64,000 nucleotides of DNA from SAR116 cluster bacterium AG-355-O21 (GTDB lineage: Bacteria > Pseudomonadota > Alphaproteobacteria > Thalassobaculales > Thalassobaculaceae): the NCBI GenBank assembly GCA_003280605.1, contig QCEM01000002.1:81292-145291 (forward strand), in the 5' to 3' direction. The translations under genes were made by a program, and so were the position numbers. Of the stretch, positions 50,480 to 60,468 are shown piece by piece; the first letter of the stretch is position 1, and each line of letters starts with the position of its first letter. Under the pieces are notes generated by a model, which saw only the letters and a program-made list of their open reading frames with translations, did no database searches and was not told the origin of the DNA.

Positions 50480-50510
50480 CCCACGTGAGCGAGTGAACTG
50501 GCTCTAAACT

Positions 50511-50550
50511 GTGTCGAATTTGCAACAGATGTACTGTGTTGCATCGACAC
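50511..50550. promoter_or_regulatory. Bulged inverted repeat GTGTCGA(att)TGCAACA-N9-TGTTGCATCGACAC upstream of RTX gene
   Basis: Direct reading: 14 bp of complementary arm with a 3-nt bulge and 9-nt loop. Confidence 0.45.
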
Positions 50551-50742
50551 CTGCAAGAAATGTTTGAATGTTATCAGTGATCGCTTGCATCTGCGGAAAA
50601 GTCAGTGTATCACACAAACAATTCTCCAATTCAAAGCATGCTCAGCATGTAAGCGTTGGGTTAGTGAAGTCACCGGAAGAATGGTCGGTCGACTTTGTTT
50701 GTAGCGAATTTTTTGCCTCTTGGACGTAGGGGAGTTGCAACA

Positions 50743-52440
50743 ATGGCAAATATTACAGGAACGACCGCGAGCGAGTCGATTACAGGCACCGCGAGTGCTG
50801 ACACTATTACTGGCCTTGCGGGGGCAGATACCATTTCCTCACAGGATTCCGGAGACCTGATCTACGGTAACCAGGGCACCGACACGCTCTCTACAGGAGC
50901 AGGCACCGACACTGTGTTCGGCGGACAAGGTGCTGATTCCATCTTTGCGGGTACAGCAGATGATGTGGCCTATGGAAACCGCGGTGACGACACGATTAGT
51001 GGCGATACTGGTGCCGATACGTTGTATGGTGGCCAGGATAATGATAGCGTCATCGGCGGCGATGGTGCGAACGCCCTTTACGGAAATGCCGGGGCAGACA
51101 CGATCGTAGACGGTTCCGGAGCATCGTTGATAGACGGTGGTGTAGGTAACGATGGCATTACTGGCGCCGACGGAGCTGACACTATTTCCGGTGGCGCAGG
51201 CGACGACTCAATGACGGGTGGCTCAGCCGCCGATATCATTTATGGTGGTGATGGCGCAGATTCGATAAAAGGTGACACCCAGAATGACCAACTGTTTGGT
51301 GGCGCAGGTAACGACACCATTACGGGGGGTGCTGGTAACGACCTCATCTATGGTAACCAAGGCGAAGACACAATTTCCACTGCCGCCGGCACGGATACTA
51401 TCTTCGGCGGTCAAGATAATGACTCGGTCCTCGGGGCGGGTGACGCGCAACTTGCCTACGGTAACCTTGGAGAAGATACTTTGAAGGGTAACACTGGTGC
51501 CGATACCCTTTTTGGTGGTCAAGCCAATGATACCGTATCCGGCGGTGCCAATAACGATGTGCTTTACGGTAATGCCGGCGCCGATACAATTATCGGTGGG
51601 ACTGGTGCTGACGCTTTGTACGGTGGTATTGGCAATGACACGATTGACTTTATCGGAACTGAGGGTGATACCGTTTCTGGTGGCGCTGGTGCAGACTCCA
51701 TTAAAGGCGGAACCGGCGAGTCCAACACGACAACACACCCAATCATCTATGGTGGCGCCGACAACGATATCGTTGAGTATGCTGGCCATGCTTCTGGGTT
51801 CATCATTTATGGTGGTGATGGCGCAGATACAATCACAGCAAATGCTAACACTACCGGGGCTGCGACTTTCTACGGTGGTGAAGGTGCCGATAAAATTACT
51901 GCCAACGGAAACGCCAATACTCTTACCGATGGGGATGTTGTCTACGGTGGTACAGGGAACGATATCCTCGATGGTGTAGGCGGTGCAGATACCCTCTCAG
52001 GTGGTGAGGGTAATGACTCTCTTATCGCCGGACAGGGTAAAATGGTGTTGTATGGTGGTGATGGTGCGGATACGCTTACAAGCGATCAAATTCACGACAC
52101 CACAGCTGACAACTTGATGATGTATGGTGGAGAGGGTGCAGATATATTCATGCTCTTCGATGCCAGTTCCACTGCTGCAGAGACCGCCGCTGTTGTTTCG
52201 GTCGCAGACTTTGAAGCGGGTGTTGACAAGATTGGCGTTGAGAGCGGCTACTTTACTGTGGAAAGCCCACTGTTTAACAATGATGTTAACGACGTTGTTC
52301 AAGCAGTTAACACCATTGGTTTGTTTACAACTGGTAATGACGTGAAAGTTCACTTAACCAGTGGTAACGCCAGTGAGTATCTTGAGATCACTATTCTTGG
52401 TGTTACATCAGTGTCGATTACGGACTTCGAGATTATCTAA
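50743..52440 (+). CDS. RTX-type calcium-binding repeat protein (putative type I-secreted surface/S-layer-like protein)
   Basis: ATG 50743 with GGGGAG upstream; MANITGTTASESITG...; dozens of GGxGxDxxxx nonapeptides; repeat-free C-terminus ending SVSITDFEII. Confidence 0.9.
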   Translation: MANITGTTASESITGTASADTITGLAGADTISSQDSGDLIYGNQGTDTLSTGAGTDTVFGGQGADSIFAGTADDVAYGNRGDDTISGDTGADTLYGGQDNDSVIGGDGANALYGNAGADTIVDGSGASLIDGGVGNDGITGADGADTISGGAGDDSMTGGSAADIIYGGDGADSIKGDTQNDQLFGGAGNDTITGGAGNDLIYGNQGEDTISTAAGTDTIFGGQDNDSVLGAGDAQLAYGNLGEDTLKGNTGADTLFGGQANDTVSGGANNDVLYGNAGADTIIGGTGADALYGGIGNDTIDFIGTEGDTVSGGAGADSIKGGTGESNTTTHPIIYGGADNDIVEYAGHASGFIIYGGDGADTITANANTTGAATFYGGEGADKITANGNANTLTDGDVVYGGTGNDILDGVGGADTLSGGEGNDSLIAGQGKMVLYGGDGADTLTSDQIHDTTADNLMMYGGEGADIFMLFDASSTAAETAAVVSVADFEAGVDKIGVESGYFTVESPLFNNDVNDVVQAVNTIGLFTTGNDVKVHLTSGNASEYLEITILGVTSVSITDFEII

Positions 52441-52460
52441 GAGTTTAACAATACGGTGAG

Positions 52461-52492
52461 ATGGGGGCTTCAAATGAAGCCCCCATTTTTTT
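52461..52492 (+). terminator. Rho-independent terminator after RTX gene
   Basis: ATGGGGGCTTC-AAAT-GAAGCCCCCAT followed by T-run; perfect 11-bp stem. Confidence 0.95.
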
Positions 52493-53136
52493 CTAAAAAC
52501 TTTCTATTTGAAAAATTTACCCTTGGGCTCCTGGTCCACTAGTTTAAGACCTGACCAAATCAGCTACACACTATCATGTTTGTCGTTGTAAAGTTGTCGC
52601 AAATTCGGTGCAAACTTTACTGTTACCACGCATAACAGATCCTAGACCTGATGTTGTTCGAGAGCGTGTTGTGGTGCGCCATAAAATTAAATGGCCAATA
52701 ATTATGTGCATAGACCAAAACAATTTTTGAATTTAACCCCCAAATTGTGCCAGATCGACTTCTAGATCTTGAAATATCAATGCGGCGATCAACCGCATAT
52801 AGCGTTAACTCCCGTGACCTTTTTCTCCGTTGTAGCAAATATGGGCGCTTATCTCTAAAAGTGTTGATGCCGACGGTTGGTGTTTATACCGGCCACTGAT
52901 TGGGCAATTTTCAAAGCCATCAAGGTGGCTTTTGTGCTGTAGCCGGCCTTGCTAGCGTGATTTATATCTGGATCGGCATGTTTTTGTACCGTTGCTGTTG
53001 TTAGAGATGCTGGATAATATGACAATCGACGCAACATCATAAAACAGCGCGGGGTATATCTGTGGCCTTTTTGCCCTACTGCTTCAGTGAAGATTACCGG
53101 TGCGTTTCTAAGGCTACTTATATGCAAGGCTGACAG

Positions 53137-55521
53137 GTGACAGAATTCTCACGGCAATTTCTTGGGAGCGGTCAAAACGCTCACTTAAGTGGTCAGCTTG
53201 AAGAAGCAGGGAATCTGTTTCGTAAGCATATTCTTTTGGGACCTTCCCAGGTTCTCGGATATTCACACCTTGGCCATGTGATGCGTGATGAGCAGGATAT
53301 GCGTCAGGCCTATCGCGCCTTTGTTTGTGCGGCATTCTCAAGTGATTTTACTGACCCAAGTCCGTGGACTGATTTAGCTTGGATTATGGCACAAATTGGT
53401 AATGAGGCAGGTGCATCGCAGCTCTATCAACTGGTCTTAGGCCGTTGGCCTGAGTTTCAGCCGGCACTTGTGCAATATGCGATCTTGTTGTTGACAGGCG
53501 CAGACCGTCAGGCGGCCAGACTATATTTGAAAAAACTTTTGGCACTTCCAAATTTAGGACCAGACCATGCTTTGAAGCTCGGCAGTTTGTCTTTGGAACA
53601 ACGTGCCGCACGAGACGCGCGGCCCTTCTTTCAGCGCGCCCTAAAGGGAAGTATTTATCAACGTCTCGCCGGCGTGCGTGGTTTGGCGTTATCCAATACC
53701 CGCCTTGGCGATATCCCCAAAGCACGGCGGTATCTCAGAATGTCACTGGTTGCCTCACCACAAGACCGAGAAATTACAAAAATTTACGGTCTTCTTGGGG
53801 CGCAAAAAACGCCATTCGGCCGGCAGCTGCAATGGTGCCGTCAAGGATTGTGTCTGATCGCTGACGACGCAAGTATTTTAAACACCTTAGGACGACTTTA
53901 TCTGACTAGCGGCGACCTTGCGCTGGCCGAGGAATTAAGCCGGCAGTGCCTCCACATTGCCGGCCACACATATGATGCCATCGAGCTGCGTGCAGATGTG
54001 TTCTTGAACACACGCCGCCACTCTCAGTTATTGTCTCTGGCACAGGCGGTTTTGGTGGAAAGCCAGTCCGATAACGCTGTCTGGAATAAATTGACGATCT
54101 CATTAACGCAGTTAGAGCAAACAAACGCCGCCATTCACTTCACCTTAAAAACGGTTCGGCTGTTTCCTGAAAATGCGGTCAATTATTATAATCTTGGTCA
54201 ACTCTACTATCAAATTGAACAAGTTGATTTAGCCGCCCCCTGGTTGTGCAAGGCGGCGCTTCTTCGACCAAACTATGATAGACCTTACAACCAACTTGGC
54301 CTCTGTATTGGCGGCGAGGCAAATAATGTTGCCGCTGATGGGCTCAGTCGCCGGGCGTTGTTTTGTAACCCGCAATTAGCAACAGCTTGGCTTAATCGTG
54401 GCATATATAATGCCAGCCTTGGATATATGCAGCAGGCGTTCGATTTCTTTCAAAAGGCCATTGCCTGCAAGGATGGGAACTATCCTGACGCCTATTATAA
54501 TATGTCTATGAGATTGCTCTCATTCGGCGCCTTGAAGGAAGGATATGACTTATATCGTTGGCGTTGGAAATCGCCATCCTTCCCGGCAAAAATGCGGGGG
54601 TTTCCGCAACCAGAATGGCCTGGGCCGGAACATGCTGACGCTGCGAATGTCATTATCTACATGGAACAGGGGATGGGCGATGAGGTGATGTATTCATGGT
54701 TGTTCAGTGAACTTCAGACACATACACGCACGCTCACCGTTGAATGTGACGCGCGGCTTATACCGACCTTTGCCCGCACCTATGATGCGATCAAATTTCT
54801 GCCGCGTGACCTAGAAGCACTTAAATATCCAACGTTTCCGGTGATCGAATACAGCGCGCCCATCGCCAATACGGCACGTCACTTCGTCCCGGAAATCGAG
54901 GCTTTGATCCGCGCCGCGAAAGCACAACCCGTGGCCAAAGGTGCGCGGCGGACGCCGCGCCTTCGCACCGACCCCGAGCGGCGTGCGCATTGGCAAAATT
55001 ATCGGCAAAAACGCTTTGGTGATAAATTTGTGGTTGGCATTGCCTGGCGCAGCGGCTTGAACAATCGTATCCGCGACCGGCAATACCTCAGCCCTGAACA
55101 AATATCCGCAGCATTCGGTTTTGATGTTGCTGTCGTCAACTTACAGTATTCATATACGGCGGATGAACATGCGGCATTCTCTGCGCTAAGCAAGGTCCAT
55201 CACTTTGATTTTGATACCCCGCCGGGTATTGATCTGAAGGATGATCTTGATGATCTGTTCGCACTGATTGAGACTGTCGACCTAATCATTAGCCCGTTAA
55301 TATCCCTGCCATGGATGGCCGCTGCCGTCGGAACCCCTTCCTATGTTTTTCGTTTTGATGAAATTGGTCGAATTTGGCAGCAACTCGGGACAGATTTTGT
55401 GCCTTTCGGCCCTGGTATTGAGCTGTTTTTTCGTTATCCAAATCACACCTGGGACCCGGCGATTAGCCAAATTAAATCTGAGTTAGGCAAACTGGTTGCC
55501 CAAAAAGCGGAAGCCAAGTGA
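53137..55521 (+). CDS. Large TPR protein with C-terminal GT9-like glycosyltransferase domain
   Basis: 794 aa from GTG; many TPR-like segments; YMEQGMGDEVMYSWLFSELQTHTRTLTVECDARLIPTFART; ETVDLIISPLISLPWMAAAVGTPSYVF. Confidence 0.8.
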   Translation: MTEFSRQFLGSGQNAHLSGQLEEAGNLFRKHILLGPSQVLGYSHLGHVMRDEQDMRQAYRAFVCAAFSSDFTDPSPWTDLAWIMAQIGNEAGASQLYQLVLGRWPEFQPALVQYAILLLTGADRQAARLYLKKLLALPNLGPDHALKLGSLSLEQRAARDARPFFQRALKGSIYQRLAGVRGLALSNTRLGDIPKARRYLRMSLVASPQDREITKIYGLLGAQKTPFGRQLQWCRQGLCLIADDASILNTLGRLYLTSGDLALAEELSRQCLHIAGHTYDAIELRADVFLNTRRHSQLLSLAQAVLVESQSDNAVWNKLTISLTQLEQTNAAIHFTLKTVRLFPENAVNYYNLGQLYYQIEQVDLAAPWLCKAALLRPNYDRPYNQLGLCIGGEANNVAADGLSRRALFCNPQLATAWLNRGIYNASLGYMQQAFDFFQKAIACKDGNYPDAYYNMSMRLLSFGALKEGYDLYRWRWKSPSFPAKMRGFPQPEWPGPEHADAANVIIYMEQGMGDEVMYSWLFSELQTHTRTLTVECDARLIPTFARTYDAIKFLPRDLEALKYPTFPVIEYSAPIANTARHFVPEIEALIRAAKAQPVAKGARRTPRLRTDPERRAHWQNYRQKRFGDKFVVGIAWRSGLNNRIRDRQYLSPEQISAAFGFDVAVVNLQYSYTADEHAAFSALSKVHHFDFDTPPGIDLKDDLDDLFALIETVDLIISPLISLPWMAAAVGTPSYVFRFDEIGRIWQQLGTDFVPFGPGIELFFRYPNHTWDPAISQIKSELGKLVAQKAEAK

Positions 55522-55785
55522 CCGCTGTTGCCGCCGCTACGCCATTGTCGTGACACTTTCGTATCATAACAGCCCGTGTGGCCGCCCGTGCCAGCCTGTT
55601 CGCACGCTGTGATGACAGCACCCGGCGGGGTTGAAAATGATGCTGACGTTTTATGCCAAATATGTCAATTTAAGGCATGTGAATGCCTGTTGCCGGCTTT
55701 GTCATCGGGATAATTTTTCGGTCAAAAGCGGTGTTAGAAGAATTAAAAAATGATGCTGTAAAGTCATCTAGCTCAGGGGGTAGGA

Positions 55786-56973
55786 ATGTTAAAATACGCA
55801 GTGGGCTTGGCGGTTGCCTTGGCGCTTTCCAGCGGCCATGTGCATGCGCGCCAAGATGGGGTTAAAATCGGCTTTGTAACCACACTCACAACGCCCGCCG
55901 GGGTGCTTGGCAAAGACATGGTTACGGCTGCTGAAATCGCTCTTGCGCATATCGGCGGTAAAATGGGCGGTAAAGACGTTGACTTTATTGTTGAAGACGA
56001 TGGTTTCAAGCCAGATACCGGTAAACAGAAGACCGATAAGCTGGTGAAAAGCGATAAGGTTGATTTCGTTACCGGGTTTATCTGGAGCCATGTCCTTTTG
56101 GCGTCCCGTAAATCGGCCTTAGATAATGGTAAATTCCTCATCAGCGCCAATGCCGGGCCCAGTCAATTGGCGGGCAAGCTTTGTCATAAAAACTTTTTCT
56201 CCTCATCGTGGCAGAATGATCAAAATCCGATGAATACCGGTATTGTGCTGAACCAAGCCGGGGTGAAAAAGCTGTATATTATGGCCCCTAACTACGCTGC
56301 CGGCAAAAACATGGTCGCCGGGGTTGAGCGGACGTTTAAAGGTGAAATCGTCGGCAAAGATTTGACCAAATGGGGTAAAGACGCACAGCTTGATTTCTCG
56401 GCTGAATTGGCGAAAGCCAAAGCATCGGGTGCGGAAGCGTTGTTTGTTTTCTACCCCGGCCCTGCCGGTCCGGCCCTAATCAAGCAGTATGAGCAAGCCG
56501 GTCTGCGCGATCAAATTCCACTTTATACCGTGTTCACCGTTGATGCGCTGTCCTTAAGCCGGTTGCAAAAAGCCAATCTTGGCGGTGTGCTTGGCTCATT
56601 CAACACCATGTATTGGGCACCTGACTTAGATAACCCCGCGAACAAACGTTTCGTTACGGATTTCAAGAAAAAGACAGGCCGCTACCCAACCCATTATGCG
56701 GCCCAATCCTATGATGCGATCATGCTGATCAAAAGTGGTGTTGATGCTGTGAATGGTGACATGTCGAATAAAGACGGCATTCGCGCAGCAATGAAAAAAG
56801 CCGATTTTGACTCGGTCCGTGGTGCATATTCCTACGGGTCCAATCACTTCCCGGTGCAAAATTTCTACCTGCGCCAGGTGAAGGCCGATGCTGACGGTAC
56901 ATGGTTTGTTTCCAATGTCAGAACCATCTCGGAAAATCATCAAGATACATATTTTTCGAAATGTAAGATGTAA
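55786..56973 (+). CDS. Branched-chain amino acid-type ABC transporter substrate-binding protein
   Basis: Signal-like N-terminus MLKYAVGLAVALALSSGHVHA; VKIGFVTTLTTPAGVLGKDMVTAAEIAL. Confidence 0.9.
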   Translation: MLKYAVGLAVALALSSGHVHARQDGVKIGFVTTLTTPAGVLGKDMVTAAEIALAHIGGKMGGKDVDFIVEDDGFKPDTGKQKTDKLVKSDKVDFVTGFIWSHVLLASRKSALDNGKFLISANAGPSQLAGKLCHKNFFSSSWQNDQNPMNTGIVLNQAGVKKLYIMAPNYAAGKNMVAGVERTFKGEIVGKDLTKWGKDAQLDFSAELAKAKASGAEALFVFYPGPAGPALIKQYEQAGLRDQIPLYTVFTVDALSLSRLQKANLGGVLGSFNTMYWAPDLDNPANKRFVTDFKKKTGRYPTHYAAQSYDAIMLIKSGVDAVNGDMSNKDGIRAAMKKADFDSVRGAYSYGSNHFPVQNFYLRQVKADADGTWFVSNVRTISENHQDTYFSKCKM

Positions 56974-57109
56974 GCATCTTTGGGGCTGGTGAGCGGCTAT
57001 GTCGCTCACCAGTTTGCCATCGCCCGAAGCGGGTCATACATTTATGCTGATCGCGAGCCGCCGGATTGTAGGTGATCGCGCAGGATTGGCAGGAGACGCG
57101 GCGCAGAGG

Positions 57110-58039
57110 ATGGACGGGACATTGTTGATCACCCAGCTGCTAAACGGCTTGCAGCTTGGGGTATTGCTATTTTTGCTGGCGGCGGGACTGTCTCTGATTT
57201 TTGGAATCATGGACTTCGTGAATCTTGCCCATGGCTCGCTTTATATGGTTGGGGCATTTTTTTGCGCGACATTTGCCGCCTGGTTTGACTCCTTCGTTCT
57301 GGCGGTGTTGGTGGCCATTCCGGCAACCGCAATTGTCGGTGTGATTGTCGAATGGGTTGTTGTGCGCCATTTATATCGCCGTGATCACCTCGACCATGTC
57401 TTAGCGACCTTTGGTCTGATCCTTTGCTTTGATGCCTTAACGCAGATGATCTGGGGTGAAAATGGCCTGACGGTGGCTTTGCCCGGTTATCTTGATGGCC
57501 GCGTGATGCTGCCGGGCGATATTGCAATTCCGACCTATCGCTTGGTGATCATTGCCGTTGGCTTAAGCGTTGCGGCTGCCTTATTTGGCCTGATCACGCG
57601 GACGCGGTTAGGCATGCGGATTCGGGCAGGGGCGAGCAATCGCAAAATGATTGCTGCTCTTGGCGTCAATATCGAGCTCCTGTTTACACTGGTTTTTGCC
57701 CTTGGCGCGGCCTTGGCAGGGCTGGCTGGGATGATGATTATGCCGATCACTGAAGCCTCGATCGGGATGGGTAATCAGATCATCATCGTTGCTTTTGTGG
57801 TCGTGGTGATCGGCGGTCTTGGCTCAATCAAAGGGGCGTTTTTAGCGGCCCTGCTGGTTGGCCTGATCGATACGCTCGGGCGGTCTTACTTAGACAGCTT
57901 ATTTAAGCTGTTTATGAGCGCGCAAAATGCCGAAACCTCGGCCCCTGCGGTGTCCGCGATGTTAATTTATATTTTGATGGCCGTGATCTTGGCGCTGCGG
58001 CCGCAAGGTTTGTTCCCGCCCAAGGGGCGGTCGGGATGA
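57110..58039 (+). CDS. Branched-chain amino acid-type ABC transporter permease (LivH-like)
   Basis: LITQLLNGLQLGVLLFLLAAGLSLIFGIMDFVNLAHGSLYMVGAF; start 57110 preferred over 56999. Confidence 0.92.
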   Translation: MDGTLLITQLLNGLQLGVLLFLLAAGLSLIFGIMDFVNLAHGSLYMVGAFFCATFAAWFDSFVLAVLVAIPATAIVGVIVEWVVVRHLYRRDHLDHVLATFGLILCFDALTQMIWGENGLTVALPGYLDGRVMLPGDIAIPTYRLVIIAVGLSVAAALFGLITRTRLGMRIRAGASNRKMIAALGVNIELLFTLVFALGAALAGLAGMMIMPITEASIGMGNQIIIVAFVVVVIGGLGSIKGAFLAALLVGLIDTLGRSYLDSLFKLFMSAQNAETSAPAVSAMLIYILMAVILALRPQGLFPPKGRSG

Positions 58040-58989
58040 GCCCTTTCAGTAACTGGCGAGCCGACCGATGGGTGATGGTGCTGGTCCTGGTAATCCTGGC
58101 GCTGGTGCCTGTCTTTGTTGCTTTAAGCGGCAATTATTTTTATCTCGACGTGGCCACCCGCCTAATCATTCTGGCCATCGCCGCGGTCAGTCTCAATTTA
58201 ATCCTCGGCTATGGAGGGATGATTAGTTTTGGGCATGCTGCCTATCTTGGCATTGGTGCTTATGCGGTCGGCATTCCAGCTTATTACGAAATTTATGACG
58301 GCTATCTGCAAATTACGCTGGCGGTTGTTTTATCGGCATTGTTTGCCTTGATTACCGGGGCGATTTGTTTGCGCACACGTGGCATCCATTTCATCATGAT
58401 CACCATGGCGTTCTCGCAAATGCTGTTCTTTGGCCTAGTTTCAATCGAAGAATATGGCGGCGATGATGGTCTTGTGATTGAGTATCGGAGCGAATTTTCC
58501 GGGCTTCTGGATTTAGAGCAGGCAACCCAGCTATATTATGCGGCGTTGGTCTCGTTGGTGGTGTTTTTATTCCTGATCGGCAGACTGATCCAAGCGCGTT
58601 TTGGAATGGTCATCCAAGGGACCAAGGGCAATGACCGGCGCATGCGGTCGCTTGGTTTTGATACCTATCGTTATCAACTTGCCTGCTATGTGATTTCCGG
58701 CGCGATCTGCGGCTACGCCGGTGCGTTGCTTGGTAATTTTACCAATTTTATCAGCCCCGAGATGATGGATTGGACACGGTCGGGTGAGTTAATTTTCATG
58801 GTTGTTTTGGGTGGTGGCGGAACCTTATTTGGTCCGGTAATAGGGGCTGCCGCCTTCATCCTGCTCGAGGAAGTCTTGTCGGGCCTCTGGCTGTATTGGC
58901 AGTTTATTTTTGGCCTGATCTTAATTCTCGTGGTGATTTTCGCCAAGCGTGGCTTGATGGGATTACTGTCTAACGGACGAGGACAATAG
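58036..58989 (+). CDS. Branched-chain amino acid-type ABC transporter permease (LivM-like)
   Basis: LILAIAAVSLNLILGYGGMISFGHAAYLGIGAYAVG. Confidence 0.93.
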   Translation: MSPFSNWRADRWVMVLVLVILALVPVFVALSGNYFYLDVATRLIILAIAAVSLNLILGYGGMISFGHAAYLGIGAYAVGIPAYYEIYDGYLQITLAVVLSALFALITGAICLRTRGIHFIMITMAFSQMLFFGLVSIEEYGGDDGLVIEYRSEFSGLLDLEQATQLYYAALVSLVVFLFLIGRLIQARFGMVIQGTKGNDRRMRSLGFDTYRYQLACYVISGAICGYAGALLGNFTNFISPEMMDWTRSGELIFMVVLGGGGTLFGPVIGAAAFILLEEVLSGLWLYWQFIFGLILILVVIFAKRGLMGLLSNGRGQ

Positions 58990-58993
58990 ACCC

Positions 58994-59749
58994 ATGTCAG
59001 ACGGCTTTCTGCAGTTAACGGATGTGCACAAATCCTTTGGTGGCGTCGCGGCGACGGATCATATTGACCTCAGTGTTACGGCAGGCGAGGTCCATGCCAT
59101 CATTGGCCCAAATGGCGCCGGCAAAACGACACTAATCTCGCAACTCGCAGGCGAGCTGCGGCCCGATGGTGGGCGGATTGAACTGCAGGGGCGCGACATC
59201 ACCAATCTGTCTGCCGCGGCCCGGTCGCATCTCGGTGTTGCGCGCTCTTTTCAGATTACCTCAATCATTCATGAGTTAAGCGTGCTGGATAATGTGTTGC
59301 TGGCGGTGCAGGCGCATGCCGGTCACTCGTTTCGATTTTTTGGTTCCGCTCGCCGCGAGGCACGCTTGGTCGAGCCGGCACGGGCAACGCTGGCACAAGT
59401 TGGCTTGGCAGATTATGCCGATCATCCCGCCGGGCCCATGTCCCATGGCGCTCACCGGCAATTGGAAATTGCGATGGCACTTGCTTCCCAGCCGCGTTTG
59501 CTGCTGTTGGATGAGCCGATGGCCGGCATCGGTCCTGATGAAGGCCAGCGGATGATTGATATTTTGGGGGCGTTGAAAGGGCAAACCACTATGCTGTTGA
59601 TTGAGCATGACATGGATGCTGTTTTTGCGCTTGCCGATCGCATCAGTGTTTTGGTCTATGGCCGCATTATTGCCACCGATACACCTGCGGCGATCCGCAA
59701 TGATGAAAATGTTCGGCGGGCTTATTTGGGCGAGCCGGTGGAATGCTAA
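58994..59749 (+). CDS. ABC transporter ATP-binding protein (LivG-like)
   Basis: GPNGAGKTTLISQLAG Walker A; MSHGAHRQLEIAMALASQPRLLLLDEPMAGI. Confidence 0.93.
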   Translation: MSDGFLQLTDVHKSFGGVAATDHIDLSVTAGEVHAIIGPNGAGKTTLISQLAGELRPDGGRIELQGRDITNLSAAARSHLGVARSFQITSIIHELSVLDNVLLAVQAHAGHSFRFFGSARREARLVEPARATLAQVGLADYADHPAGPMSHGAHRQLEIAMALASQPRLLLLDEPMAGIGPDEGQRMIDILGALKGQTTMLLIEHDMDAVFALADRISVLVYGRIIATDTPAAIRNDENVRRAYLGEPVEC

Positions 59750-60444
59750 AGATTGCCGATATATCGACCAGCTATGGCGTTAGCCAGGTGCTGTTTGGCG
59801 TTAATTTTGAAGTTGGCGTCAACGAAGTGGTGACCTTGCTTGGCCGTAACGGCATGGGTAAGACGACCACAGTGAACACCATTATGGGATTGTTAAAGCC
59901 GACAGACGGGCAGATTACTTTTGAGGGTCAACGGCTGGATAAACTGCCGTCGTTTCAGATTGCCCGCCTTGGCCTTGGCTTGGTCCCCGAAGGCCGGCAA
60001 GTTTTTCCAAATTTAACGGTCACGGAGAACCTGCTGGCAAGTGCCGCCAACTGGCGGCAAGCCGCCGATCCGTGGACGGCTGCACAGATTTTTGGCATTT
60101 TCCCTGAACTTGCCGCCCGCCAACAGTCAATGGCCACATTGCTGTCCGGCGGTGAACAGCAAATGCTGGCTATTGGTCGGGCGTTAATGACAAATCCAAG
60201 ACTGTTAATTTTAGATGAAGCAACCGAAGGTTTGGCACCGATGATCCGGCAGGAAATTTGGGCCTGTTTGGCGCGCTTGAAGGCGGCTGGGCAGTCGATC
60301 CTTGTGATCGACAAGAACATCGATGATTTGCAGCGCATTGCCGACCGCCACTATATTTTGCAAAAAGGCCAGATCGTCTGGTCAGGCGATAGTGCGGCTC
60401 TGGTGGCGGATGAGCAGATTAAGCACACTTATCTTGGTCTTTAG
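59743..60444 (+). CDS. ABC transporter ATP-binding protein (LivF-like)
   Basis: GRNGMGKTTTVNTIMG; LSGGEQQMLAIGRALMTNPRLLILDEATEGLAP. Confidence 0.94.
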   Translation: MLKIADISTSYGVSQVLFGVNFEVGVNEVVTLLGRNGMGKTTTVNTIMGLLKPTDGQITFEGQRLDKLPSFQIARLGLGLVPEGRQVFPNLTVTENLLASAANWRQAADPWTAAQIFGIFPELAARQQSMATLLSGGEQQMLAIGRALMTNPRLLILDEATEGLAPMIRQEIWACLARLKAAGQSILVIDKNIDDLQRIADRHYILQKGQIVWSGDSAALVADEQIKHTYLGL

Positions 60445-60468
60445 CCCGCCGGCCGGTGTCGCGGGCTC

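Noticed and set aside
51223-51789. 188-aa minus-strand ORF opposite the intact RTX gene
   Set aside because: Antisense shadow of repetitive coding DNA; sense strand has clear RTX nonapeptides.
52855-53127. 90-aa minus-strand ORF in the gap after the RTX gene
   Set aside because: No recognisable domain or RBS support; left unannotated.
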